Source: Haloplanus sp. GDY1
GTDB lineage: Archaea > Halobacteriota > Halobacteria > Halobacteriales > Haloferacaceae
Reading direction: 5' to 3'
Assembly (NCBI RefSeq): GCF_023703775.1
Contig: NZ_CP098514.1
Span: 1,922,001-1,986,000, forward strand
DNA: 64,000 bases
In this document: piece after piece, positions 16,935-24,308 of the stretch
How the letters are laid out: each line of letters begins with the position of its first letter
How positions within the stretch are numbered: the first letter of the stretch is position 1
Position numbers and translations under genes: made by a program
The notes under the pieces: generated by a model
What the model was told of the DNA's origin: nothing
Database searches by the model: none
What the model saw: the letters and a program-made list of their open reading frames with translations, nothing else

Positions 16935-17480
16935 GTGCTCGAACTCCCCGACGACCTCCGGGGAGCCTTCAAGGAGCCACTGGGCCCGGTCTTCACCGAT
17001 CCCGCGGCCCTCCTCGCTGCCGACGGCGCCGGCCGGCCGCTGATCGCCGTCGGCGACGTGGTCACCGCCCACCTCGTGGAGGCCGGCCGCCCGCCCGACG
17101 TCGCGGTGATCGACGGCAAGACCGAACGCCACGCCGTCGCCGACGAGGTGGCTCGCTCCCTGCCGGCCCCGGACGTCGAGGTGACGAACCCGCCAGCGAC
17201 GCTCTCCGAAGAACTGCTGGAGGCGCTCGTGGCTGCCCTCGACGACGGCCCCACCGTCGTCGGCGTCGACGGCGAGGAGGACCTGGCGACGCTCCCGGCC
17301 CTCCTCGCGGCGCCGCTCGGGGGCGCGGTCGTCTACGGCCAACCGGGGGAGGGGATGGTGCTCGTACCCGTCACCGAGGAGTCGCGGGCGACCGCCCGCG
17401 ACCTGCTCTCCCGGATGGCCGGCGAGGTGGACGCCGCGCTCGCGATACTCGGCGATTCGGCCGATTCGGGCGCTTCGTAA
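16935..17480 (+). CDS. GTP-dependent dephospho-CoA kinase (DUF359 family)
   Basis: A 181-residue protein of the archaeal DUF359 family, shown in Thermococcus to phosphorylate dephospho-CoA using GTP in the last step of CoA synthesis. Conserved features: LIAVGDVVT, then VIDGKTER, the CoA-binding-like VTNPPATLSEEL and VGVDGEEDLATLPALLAAPLG, and the YGQPGEGMVLV loop. GTG at 16935 follows the spt4 stop by two bases, consistent with one transcript. Confidence 0.9.
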   Translation: MLELPDDLRGAFKEPLGPVFTDPAALLAADGAGRPLIAVGDVVTAHLVEAGRPPDVAVIDGKTERHAVADEVARSLPAPDVEVTNPPATLSEELLEALVAALDDGPTVVGVDGEEDLATLPALLAAPLGGAVVYGQPGEGMVLVPVTEESRATARDLLSRMAGEVDAALAILGDSADSGAS

Positions 17481-17521
17481 TCCTTTTGTCCGGTTCGAGA
17501 CCACGTATGGGTAACTGAACG

Positions 17522-17842
17522 ATGGATATCGATATCATCGAGGAAGACGAGAACCCCATGTTGCACCGCACCGACGTGCGTTTCCGGATCACTCACGAGG
17601 ACGCCACCCCCTCGCGACTCTCCGTTCGAGACAGTCTCGCGGCCAAACTCAACAAGGACTCCGACGAGGTCGTCGTCCACGAACTCGACACGAAGTTCGG
17701 GATGCGCAAGACCATCGGCTACGCCAAGGTGTACGAGAGCCCGGACCACGCCCGCGACGTCGAGCAGGACCACATGCTCGACCGGAACAAGATCAGCGCC
17801 GACGCCGAGGACGCCGAGGACGCCGACGCCGAAGAGGCATAG
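17522..17842 (+). CDS. rps24e: Ribosomal protein eS24
   Basis: A 106-residue small-subunit protein, matching archaeal eS24: MDIDIIEEDENPMLHRTDV, then VRDSLAAKLNKDSDEVVV, then KFGMRKTIGYAKVYES. The last 20 residues are an acidic extension (DAEDAEDADAEEA) typical of halophiles. Many archaeal genomes place rps27ae directly after this gene; here only 9 bp separate it from kae1-bud32 and no eS27 frame fits. Confidence 0.95.
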   Translation: MDIDIIEEDENPMLHRTDVRFRITHEDATPSRLSVRDSLAAKLNKDSDEVVVHELDTKFGMRKTIGYAKVYESPDHARDVEQDHMLDRNKISADAEDAEDADAEEA

Positions 17843-17851
17843 CGGACACCG

Positions 17852-19447
17852 ATGCGGATCCTCGGCATCGAGGGGACGGCGTGGGCGGCCAGCGCCGCCG
17901 TCTACCGGTTCGACCCGGACGCTCCCCTCGACGCCGACCCGCCGTTCATCGAAACCGACGCCTACCAGCCCGACAGCGGCGGCATTCACCCGCGCGAGGC
18001 CGCCGAACACATGGGCGAGGCCATCCCCGCCGTCGTCGAGGCGGCCCTCGACGCCGCCGACGGTCCGATCGACGCCGTGGCCTTCTCACGGGGGCCGGGT
18101 CTGGGTCCCTGTCTCCGCGTCGTCGGCACCGCCGCCCGCGCCCTCGCCGGCACCCTCGACGTGCCCCTCGTCGGCGTCAACCACATGGTCGCCCACCTCG
18201 AAATCGGGCGCCACGGCTCCGGCTTCGACTCGCCCGTCTGCCTGAACGCCAGCGGCGCCAACGCCCACCTGCTGGGCTACCACGACGGTCGGTATCGCGT
18301 CCTCGGCGAAACCATGGACACCGGCGTCGGGAACGCCCTCGATAAGTTCACGCGACACGTCGGCTGGTCACACCCCGGCGGCCCGAAGGTTGAGGACGCG
18401 GCCAGGGACGGCGAGTACGTCGACCTGCCCTACGTCGTCAAGGGGATGGACTTCTCGTTCTCGGGGCTGATGAGCGCCGCCAAGGACGCCTACGACGAGG
18501 GGACGCCCGTCGAGGACGTCTGCTTCTCGTTGCAGGAGACGATCTTCGCCATGCTGACCGAGGTGGCCGAACGCGCCCTGTCGCTGACGGGATCGGACGA
18601 ACTCGTCCTCGGCGGCGGCGTCGGGCAGAACGACCGCTTACGGGAGATGCTGTCGACGATGTGTGCCGACCGCGGCGCCGAGTTCTACGCGCCCGACCCC
18701 CGCTACCTACGGGACAACGCCGGCATGATCGCCGTTCTCGGCGCGAAGATGTACGCCGCCGACGAGACGCTGGCCGTCGAGGAGTCGGCGGTCGATCCGA
18801 ACTTCCGGCCCGACGAGGTGCCGGTCACCTGGCGGCGCGACGAGTCGGTCGCCGTCGCTCCCGAGGAGTCCGCCGAGCGGCAGGGTGCCGAGGCCGTCGT
18901 CACGGTGGCGGCGGACCGCGTCACCAAGCGCCGCCTGTCGAAGTCGTACCGCCATCCGACCCTCGACGAGCGCCTCCGCCGGGAGCGGACGGTCGCGGAG
19001 GCGCGCCTGACGAGCGAGGCCCGGCGGCGGGGCGTCCCGACGCCCGTCGTCCGCGACGTGGACGTGGCCGAGGCGACGCTGACGTTCGACCGGGTCGGCG
19101 AGTCCGACCTCGCGGCCGCCCTCACGCCAGCCCGCGCCCGCGTCGTCGGCGAGCATCTCGCGACGCTCCACGGCGCCGGCGTCGTCCACGGCGACCCGAC
19201 GGTCCGGAACGTCCGCGTCGACGGGGAACGGTGCTACCTGATCGACTTCGGTCTCGGCTACCACAGCGGCCACGTCGAGGATCACGCGATGGACTGTCAC
19301 GTCTTCGAGGGGAGCGTCCGGGGGACGGCGACGGCGGACGCCGCGGAGGCGGCGCTGTCGGCGTTCGAGGCGGGGTACGCGGAGACGGGCGAGGCGGCCG
19401 TCATCTCGCGCCTTCGGGACGTCGAGGGGCGCGGCCGGTACCAGTGA
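17852..19447 (+). CDS. Kae1-Bud32 fusion protein of the KEOPS complex
   Basis: A 531-residue fusion. Residues 1 to about 325 are Kae1/TsaD: metal-binding H111 and H115 in VNHMVAHLEIGRH, GGVGQND and the conserved DNAGMIA. Residues about 345-531 are Bud32, a small atypical kinase with KSYRHPTLDERLRRER, the catalytic HGDPTVRN and metal-binding IDFGLG. KEOPS makes t6A37 in tRNAs reading ANN codons. The fusion is typical of several euryarchaea. It lies 9 bp after rps24e and probably shares its transcript. Confidence 0.95.
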   Translation: MRILGIEGTAWAASAAVYRFDPDAPLDADPPFIETDAYQPDSGGIHPREAAEHMGEAIPAVVEAALDAADGPIDAVAFSRGPGLGPCLRVVGTAARALAGTLDVPLVGVNHMVAHLEIGRHGSGFDSPVCLNASGANAHLLGYHDGRYRVLGETMDTGVGNALDKFTRHVGWSHPGGPKVEDAARDGEYVDLPYVVKGMDFSFSGLMSAAKDAYDEGTPVEDVCFSLQETIFAMLTEVAERALSLTGSDELVLGGGVGQNDRLREMLSTMCADRGAEFYAPDPRYLRDNAGMIAVLGAKMYAADETLAVEESAVDPNFRPDEVPVTWRRDESVAVAPEESAERQGAEAVVTVAADRVTKRRLSKSYRHPTLDERLRRERTVAEARLTSEARRRGVPTPVVRDVDVAEATLTFDRVGESDLAAALTPARARVVGEHLATLHGAGVVHGDPTVRNVRVDGERCYLIDFGLGYHSGHVEDHAMDCHVFEGSVRGTATADAAEAALSAFEAGYAETGEAAVISRLRDVEGRGRYQ

Positions 19448-19454
19448 CCGGCGA

Positions 19455-19748
19455 TCAGCAGTCGGATTCGGCCGCCCCGCCGGTGAACAGCGCCGTCCAC
19501 GCCGACCAGTAGCGCTCCCAGGCGTCGACACAGCGGTCGAGGGCGCCCGCCCGGACCGGCCGCCGATCCGTGCCACGGCGCTCGTCGACGACGGTTCGAC
19601 ACTCGGGGCAGCGGACGCGCCGGTGGCCGCCGACCGTCCGGACGTCCCAGTCGCCGTCGAGCGGACTCGCGTGTCCGCACTCGGGACAGAAGAGCGTCGC
19701 CTTGCGGTCCTCGCCGGTGGAGGGCGACCGCGCGGGGGTGTGTTCCAT
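19455..19748 (-). CDS. Zinc-ribbon haloarchaeal hypothetical protein
   Basis: A 97-residue protein with a two-knuckle zinc ribbon: CPECGH at residues about 21-26 and CPECRT at about 47-52, separated by a basic-rich strand region (GDWDVRTVGGHRRVR). The C-terminal half is a Trp-rich helix (RCVDAWERYWSAWTALFTGG) that could associate with the membrane or a partner. A TATA-like GAATTATGCC lies upstream on this strand near 19775-19785. No function can be assigned. Confidence 0.7.
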   Translation of the reverse strand: MEHTPARSPSTGEDRKATLFCPECGHASPLDGDWDVRTVGGHRRVRCPECRTVVDERRGTDRRPVRAGALDRCVDAWERYWSAWTALFTGGAAESDC

Positions 19749-19874
19749 CGGTTCAACCTTGGCGTCCGAGAGGCATAATTCTGGCGCCTCAGCGTCCAGA
19801 ACGGACGATAGTGAACGATTCGGTCGATCGGAACGGCGTCAGAGCTTTGTGGAACGATCCCGTCCTCGACACCT

Positions 19875-20840
19875 GTGACCGGGATGGACGTCGGCGCGGC
19901 GGCCGCGGTCTGTGAGGACATCGTCGACCGGGTCGGCGAGGCCGTCGTCGCCGACCGCGGGTTCCTGGAGACGGTACTGACCGGGATGCTCGCCCGCGGG
20001 CACGTCCTCGTCGAGGACGTCCCGGGGACGGGCAAGACGCTCACGGCCATCGCTCTGGCCGACGCCCTGGGGCTCGGATTCAAGCGCATCCAGTTCACGC
20101 CCGACCTCCTGCCCGGCGACATCACGGGCACGAACGTCTACGACGAACACGAGGGCGCGTTTCGGTTCCAGCGCGGCCCCGTGTTCGCGAACGTCGTCCT
20201 CGCTGACGAGATCAACCGCGCCCCGCCGAAGACCCAGTCGGCGCTCCTGGAGGCGATGGACGAGGGACAGGTGTCCGTCGACGGGGACACCCACTCGCTC
20301 CCCGACCCCTTCTTCGTCGTCGCCACCCAGAACCCCGTCGAACAGGAGGGGACCTTCTCCCTGCCGGAGGCACAGCGCGACCGCTTCGTCGTCAAGGCGT
20401 CGATGGGGTATCCCGACCGCGCGGGCGAACTCGAACTCCTCGACCGCCGGAGCAACCGCACGACGACGAAGCCGAGCGTCTCGGCCGCCGTCGACGCCGA
20501 TCGGGTGACCGCCCTCCGGGAGGTCCCCGAGCGCGTGACGGTGAGCGCCGCGGTCAGGGGGTACCTCGTCGACGTGGCTCGGGCGACGCGCGAGGACTCC
20601 CGGGTCGAGGTGGGCGTCTCGCCGCGCGGCATCCAGCGGTTCTTCGAGGCCGCCCGCGCCCGGGCGGTGGTCGCCGGCCGGTCGTACGTCGCCCCGGACG
20701 ACGTGAAGGCGATCGCGCCCGCGGTGTTGACCCACCGGCTGGTGTTGACCTCGGAGGCGACCGTCCGCGGGACCGACCCCCGGGCGGTCGTCGAGAGCGT
20801 CCTCGACGCCGTCGAGGTGCCGGCGGCGACGGCCGACTAA
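19875..20840 (+). CDS. MoxR-family AAA+ ATPase (cluster 2)
   Basis: A 321-residue AAA+ protein, paralogous to the one at 7095: Walker A GTGKT (DVPGTGKTLTAIA), Walker B LADEIN, sensor-1 VVATQNPVEQEGTF and SPRGIQRFFEAARA in the lid. It keeps the QNPVEQEGTF loop of typical MoxR proteins, whereas the cluster 1 copy reads QNDVEPGRTY. GTG at 19875 is used. Its stop shares a CTAA with the stop of the convergent DUF7519 gene, so its DUF58 and transglutaminase partners are on the opposite strand. Confidence 0.9.
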   Translation: MTGMDVGAAAAVCEDIVDRVGEAVVADRGFLETVLTGMLARGHVLVEDVPGTGKTLTAIALADALGLGFKRIQFTPDLLPGDITGTNVYDEHEGAFRFQRGPVFANVVLADEINRAPPKTQSALLEAMDEGQVSVDGDTHSLPDPFFVVATQNPVEQEGTFSLPEAQRDRFVVKASMGYPDRAGELELLDRRSNRTTTKPSVSAAVDADRVTALREVPERVTVSAAVRGYLVDVARATREDSRVEVGVSPRGIQRFFEAARARAVVAGRSYVAPDDVKAIAPAVLTHRLVLTSEATVRGTDPRAVVESVLDAVEVPAATAD

Positions 20841-22342
20841 CCCCGGAGGAGGCCGATCAGGACCACCGCTCCCGCCACGGCGACCACGGCGCCGACGAGC
20901 GCGCCGTCGGGGGGCGGCACCGCGCCGACGAGCCCCGTCACCGCCCACGCGGCGGCGACGCCGACGGTGGCGACGCCGACGCTCGCGACGGCGTGGACCG
21001 CCTCGATCCGGGCGGCCGACCGGGGACCCAGATCCGCCCGCGCGCTCACGCCCCGGTCGCTCGCGTCCCACGCGACGACGGCGAGGCCGACGAGCGCGAA
21101 GGTGACGAGCGGGTCGGCGCCGCCGACGCCCAGGACCGTCGCGACGGCGCCGAGGCCCACCCCCGCGAGCGCCCCGCCGCTCCCCCGCGTCGGCAGCAGT
21201 CCGGCGCCGCCGGCGGCGACGAGCGCCGTCAGGAGCGCCGTCAGCGCGACGAGCGCGACCAGCGCGACGCCGAGCACCAGCCCCGCCGGCGACAGCGCCG
21301 CCAGCAGGGACGCGGCGACCGGCCGGACGCCGGCCGGCAGGCCACCGACCAGCGGGCGGACGACGCCGCCGCCGGCCGCGGCGAGGAGGACGACGCCGAC
21401 GCCACCGGCCGTCGCGGGCAGGAGGCGGCCGAGCGTCGCCGCCGTCTCGCCCGCGGCGGCCCGCAGGAGGCGGCTGGCGAGGGCGACGCCGCCGGCGGCG
21501 ACGGCCAGCGCGAGGAGCCCACTCCGGAGCGCGGACGACGCGACGAGTGCGGCGAGGGCCGCCACCGGGATCGCCGCCCGGACGGGCGGGAGGACCGTCA
21601 GGACGCTCGCGAGCGCCGCCAGAGCGCCGTACTTCGCGGCCGTCAGGAGTGCGGCGGCGACCCGTTCGACAGCCGCGCGCACGTCATCGCGGCGCCGCCG
21701 GGGCGTCAGTTCCACGACGGGGAGCGCCGACACCGCCGCCCGCCCGGCGAGGGCGGCGGCGCCGACCAGCGTCGCGAACGTCGCCAGCCCGAGCGTCGGC
21801 CCCACCGGCGCCAGCAGGGGGGCGAGGAGCCCCCCGACGTCGACGGCCGGGGCCGGGAGCGCGCCGGGGCCGGACGCGAGGCGGGCGAGGAGGGCCACGC
21901 CGACGACCGACGCCGACGCCGTCGCCGAGCGCCAGGTCCGCGCGACGGCACCGTCGCCGATGCCGTCGCCGAGCGTCCCCGCGGCGCCGAAGGCCGCCAG
22001 CCCCGTCCCGAGGGCGAGGGCGAGGGCGGGGAGGAGCGCGAGCGGCCGCCCGAGCGCCGCGGGGTCGACCCTGGCGGCCACGAGGAGGCCGGTTCCCCCG
22101 AGGCCGGCGAGGGCGACGACGGGGACGAGCGCCGACGCCGCGGCCGCCGCCGCCGGCCCCTCGCGGGCGCGACACAGGACGGCGACGCCCAGCAACCCCC
22201 CCGACGCCGCGGTCAGTCCCACGGCGGCGCCGCCGCCGGTGGCCGCCACCAGCGTCAGCCCTCCCGCGACGGCACCGCCGACCACGAGGCTCGCGGGCCG
22301 GGAGGCGCCCGCCCCGAGGGTCGCCCCGTCGGCGGCCGCCAT
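20837..22342 (-). CDS. Multi-spanning membrane protein (DUF7519-like) of the MoxR cluster
   Basis: A 501-residue, extremely Ala/Gly/Val/Leu-rich protein with roughly 12-14 predicted membrane helices and few charged residues outside loops such as TPRRRRDDVRAAVERV. I associate it with haloarchaeal DUF7519, a family that accompanies DUF58 and transglutaminase genes. ATG at 22342 overlaps the DUF58 stop (ATGA), placing it last in a four-gene minus-strand operon. No enzymatic motif is visible. Confidence 0.7.
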   Translation of the reverse strand: MAAADGATLGAGASRPASLVVGGAVAGGLTLVAATGGGAAVGLTAASGGLLGVAVLCRAREGPAAAAAASALVPVVALAGLGGTGLLVAARVDPAALGRPLALLPALALALGTGLAAFGAAGTLGDGIGDGAVARTWRSATASASVVGVALLARLASGPGALPAPAVDVGGLLAPLLAPVGPTLGLATFATLVGAAALAGRAAVSALPVVELTPRRRRDDVRAAVERVAAALLTAAKYGALAALASVLTVLPPVRAAIPVAALAALVASSALRSGLLALAVAAGGVALASRLLRAAAGETAATLGRLLPATAGGVGVVLLAAAGGGVVRPLVGGLPAGVRPVAASLLAALSPAGLVLGVALVALVALTALLTALVAAGGAGLLPTRGSGGALAGVGLGAVATVLGVGGADPLVTFALVGLAVVAWDASDRGVSARADLGPRSAARIEAVHAVASVGVATVGVAAAWAVTGLVGAVPPPDGALVGAVVAVAGAVVLIGLLRG

Positions 22343-23637
22343 CACCGCACCTCCGCCCGGAGCGTCCGGGCCAGCGCGGCCGGCAACCGCTCGTCGCGGT
22401 CCCAGTCGACGACCGTCGCGCCCAGGCGGCGAAGTCGGTCCAGCCGCAGGCCCCGTTCGAGCGCGACGACCCGCCCCCCGACCGACTCCCCCGTCACGTC
22501 CGGCGAGAGGACCGTCGTCTCGTGGCCGCGAACCCGGATCGACTCCACCGCCGCCGCGACGCCGTCGTCGACGGCCGGGGTACAGAGGAGCACCTGCGCC
22601 GTCGCGGGGAGGCGACCGAGGAGTCGCTCCAGACCCCCGCCACCGCCGTCGGCCAGCGCCGCCGTCGCCGGCACCGCGTCGTCCGTCCCCGTCGCGGCCG
22701 CGTTGCAGACGGCGGCGGCGTGGGTCGGGAAGCCGTCGGCGTCCGCCGGCACCCACGCCGGCCGATCCCCGGTGATCGGATGCGCGGTGCCGAGCGCACC
22801 GACGCCGACGTGGTGGCCGGCGTCGCGGAGGACGCTCACCGCGAGCGTGGCCGCGTAGGCCGACAGCGTCGCGCCCGTAGGGCGAGCGTCGCCGGCGGCG
22901 ACGTGTGCGGGCTCGCGGCCGTCGATCAGCACCGCCACCCGTGCGGCGCGCTGTTCGCGGTACTCCACCGTCGAGAGCTCCCCCGTCTTCGCGTAGCGTC
23001 GCCAGTCGATTCGGCTGGCCGGGTCGCCGGCGCGGTAGTCGCGGGTCGCGTAGAACTCGACGCCCACACCGCCGGTGTCGGACGACCGCGCCCCCGCGAA
23101 CGCCGACGTCCGCCGCCGGAGCGGCACGTCCTCGACCGCCACCCGGCAGTCGAACGCCTCGACCCCCTCGGCCTCGACGGTCGTCTCGGTCACGGCCGTC
23201 CCGCTCACGGAGGCCGCGCGGAGCGTCACGGGGTCGAACGCGTAGCTCCCCCGGTTCGCGGTCAGCGTGTACGCGGCGGTCAGCGTCTCGCCGCTCCGGA
23301 GGGCACCCCCCGCCCGGGCGTCGCCCTCGCTCACCGCGAGTTCCTCGGGCACGCCGTCCGCCACCCGGAGGTCGGGCATCGCCGACTCGCCGACGTTCGT
23401 CACCCGGAGCCGAACCTCGACCGGCTGTCCCGGCAGCGGCGTCTCCGGGCGTACCTCGCGCTCCACCCGCACTCGACCGTCGAGGGGGGACAGCGTCGAG
23501 AGCGCACCCTGGGCGACGAACGCGAGGGGGATCAGTCCCGCGAGCAGGAGCGTCCCCGTCCCCGTGGCGACGCCAGCCGCCACGAGCCCCACCGTCGCCG
23601 CCACGAGCCCCCGGTATCGGTGGACGCGTCGGGTCAC
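22342..23637 (-). CDS. DUF58 domain protein (cluster 2)
   Basis: A 431-residue protein with two N-terminal membrane helices, a BatA-like beta-sandwich segment (VEVRLRVTNVGESAMPDLRV) and the DUF58 signature VEFYATRDYRAGDPASRIDW followed by RYAKTGELSTVEYREQ. A vWA-like segment (RVAVLIDGREPAHVAAG) keeps a D-x-R start instead of the classical D-x-S-x-S metal site. GTG at 23637 overlaps the stop of the upstream gene, and its own stop overlaps the DUF7519 start. Confidence 0.85.
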   Translation of the reverse strand: MTRRVHRYRGLVAATVGLVAAGVATGTGTLLLAGLIPLAFVAQGALSTLSPLDGRVRVEREVRPETPLPGQPVEVRLRVTNVGESAMPDLRVADGVPEELAVSEGDARAGGALRSGETLTAAYTLTANRGSYAFDPVTLRAASVSGTAVTETTVEAEGVEAFDCRVAVEDVPLRRRTSAFAGARSSDTGGVGVEFYATRDYRAGDPASRIDWRRYAKTGELSTVEYREQRAARVAVLIDGREPAHVAAGDARPTGATLSAYAATLAVSVLRDAGHHVGVGALGTAHPITGDRPAWVPADADGFPTHAAAVCNAAATGTDDAVPATAALADGGGGGLERLLGRLPATAQVLLCTPAVDDGVAAAVESIRVRGHETTVLSPDVTGESVGGRVVALERGLRLDRLRRLGATVVDWDRDERLPAALARTLRAEVR

Positions 23638-24308
23638 GACGACCCCTCCAGCGCCGCCCGGAGTCGACGCCGCCACCCGCCCGCCGCCCGCGTCGGCGCG
23701 TCGTAGCCCGTCACCCGCCGCTCGCACGTCCGCTCGACGGCGCGGAGCGTGCGGTTCACCCGACGCTCGTACGCCCGCGCCGGGTAGAGCCAGGCGTAGA
23801 GGCGGTGATACCAGGGGTAGTCGACCGCGGCGGTCGTCGAGAGGAAGGCCGCCGCGTACCGGTCGTCGGTCCACGCCCCCTCGTCGACGACCGCCGACGC
23901 GCCCTCGACCCCTCGCTCGCGTCGGTACGCCTCGACGACGGCGTCGCGCAGTCGTTCGCGGAGCGGGTCGGCGTCGGCGGCGCCGTCGCCCGTCGCCATC
24001 CGGTCGTAGTGGGCCGTCAGGTCCCCTCCCGCGACGGCCGTCCGACGCTTCGGGGCGGCGTCCGCGGGCGTCGACAGCGACCCCGCGTCGTCGCGCTGGC
24101 CGATCCACGCGTAGAGCAGGCCGAGTACGCCCGTCGTCGCGCCGACGATCAGGAGCGCCAGCCCGGGGTCGAGTCGCCCGCCGAGCGTCGCCGCGCCCCG
24201 CCGGATCGACGCGGGGACGAGGCCGGGCGCGTAGCCGTAACTCGCGGCGAAGCCGACCCCCGCGAGGGCGAGGCCGACGGCGACCCGCCGGCGCGTCCGG
24301 CGGGTCAC
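23634..24308 (-). CDS. Small membrane protein (DUF7269-like) of the MoxR cluster
   Basis: A 224-residue protein with two N-terminal membrane helices (VAVGLALAGVGFAASYGYA and LALLIVGATTGVLGLLYAWIG) and a cytoplasmic helical domain of about 140 residues containing ERLRDAVVEAYRRERG and a basic C-terminus. I associate it with haloarchaeal DUF7269. It sits between the transglutaminase and DUF58 genes with 4-bp overlaps on both sides, so it is an obligate-looking member of the operon. Function unknown. Confidence 0.7.
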   Translation of the reverse strand: MTRRTRRRVAVGLALAGVGFAASYGYAPGLVPASIRRGAATLGGRLDPGLALLIVGATTGVLGLLYAWIGQRDDAGSLSTPADAAPKRRTAVAGGDLTAHYDRMATGDGAADADPLRERLRDAVVEAYRRERGVEGASAVVDEGAWTDDRYAAAFLSTTAAVDYPWYHRLYAWLYPARAYERRVNRTLRAVERTCERRVTGYDAPTRAAGGWRRRLRAALEGSS

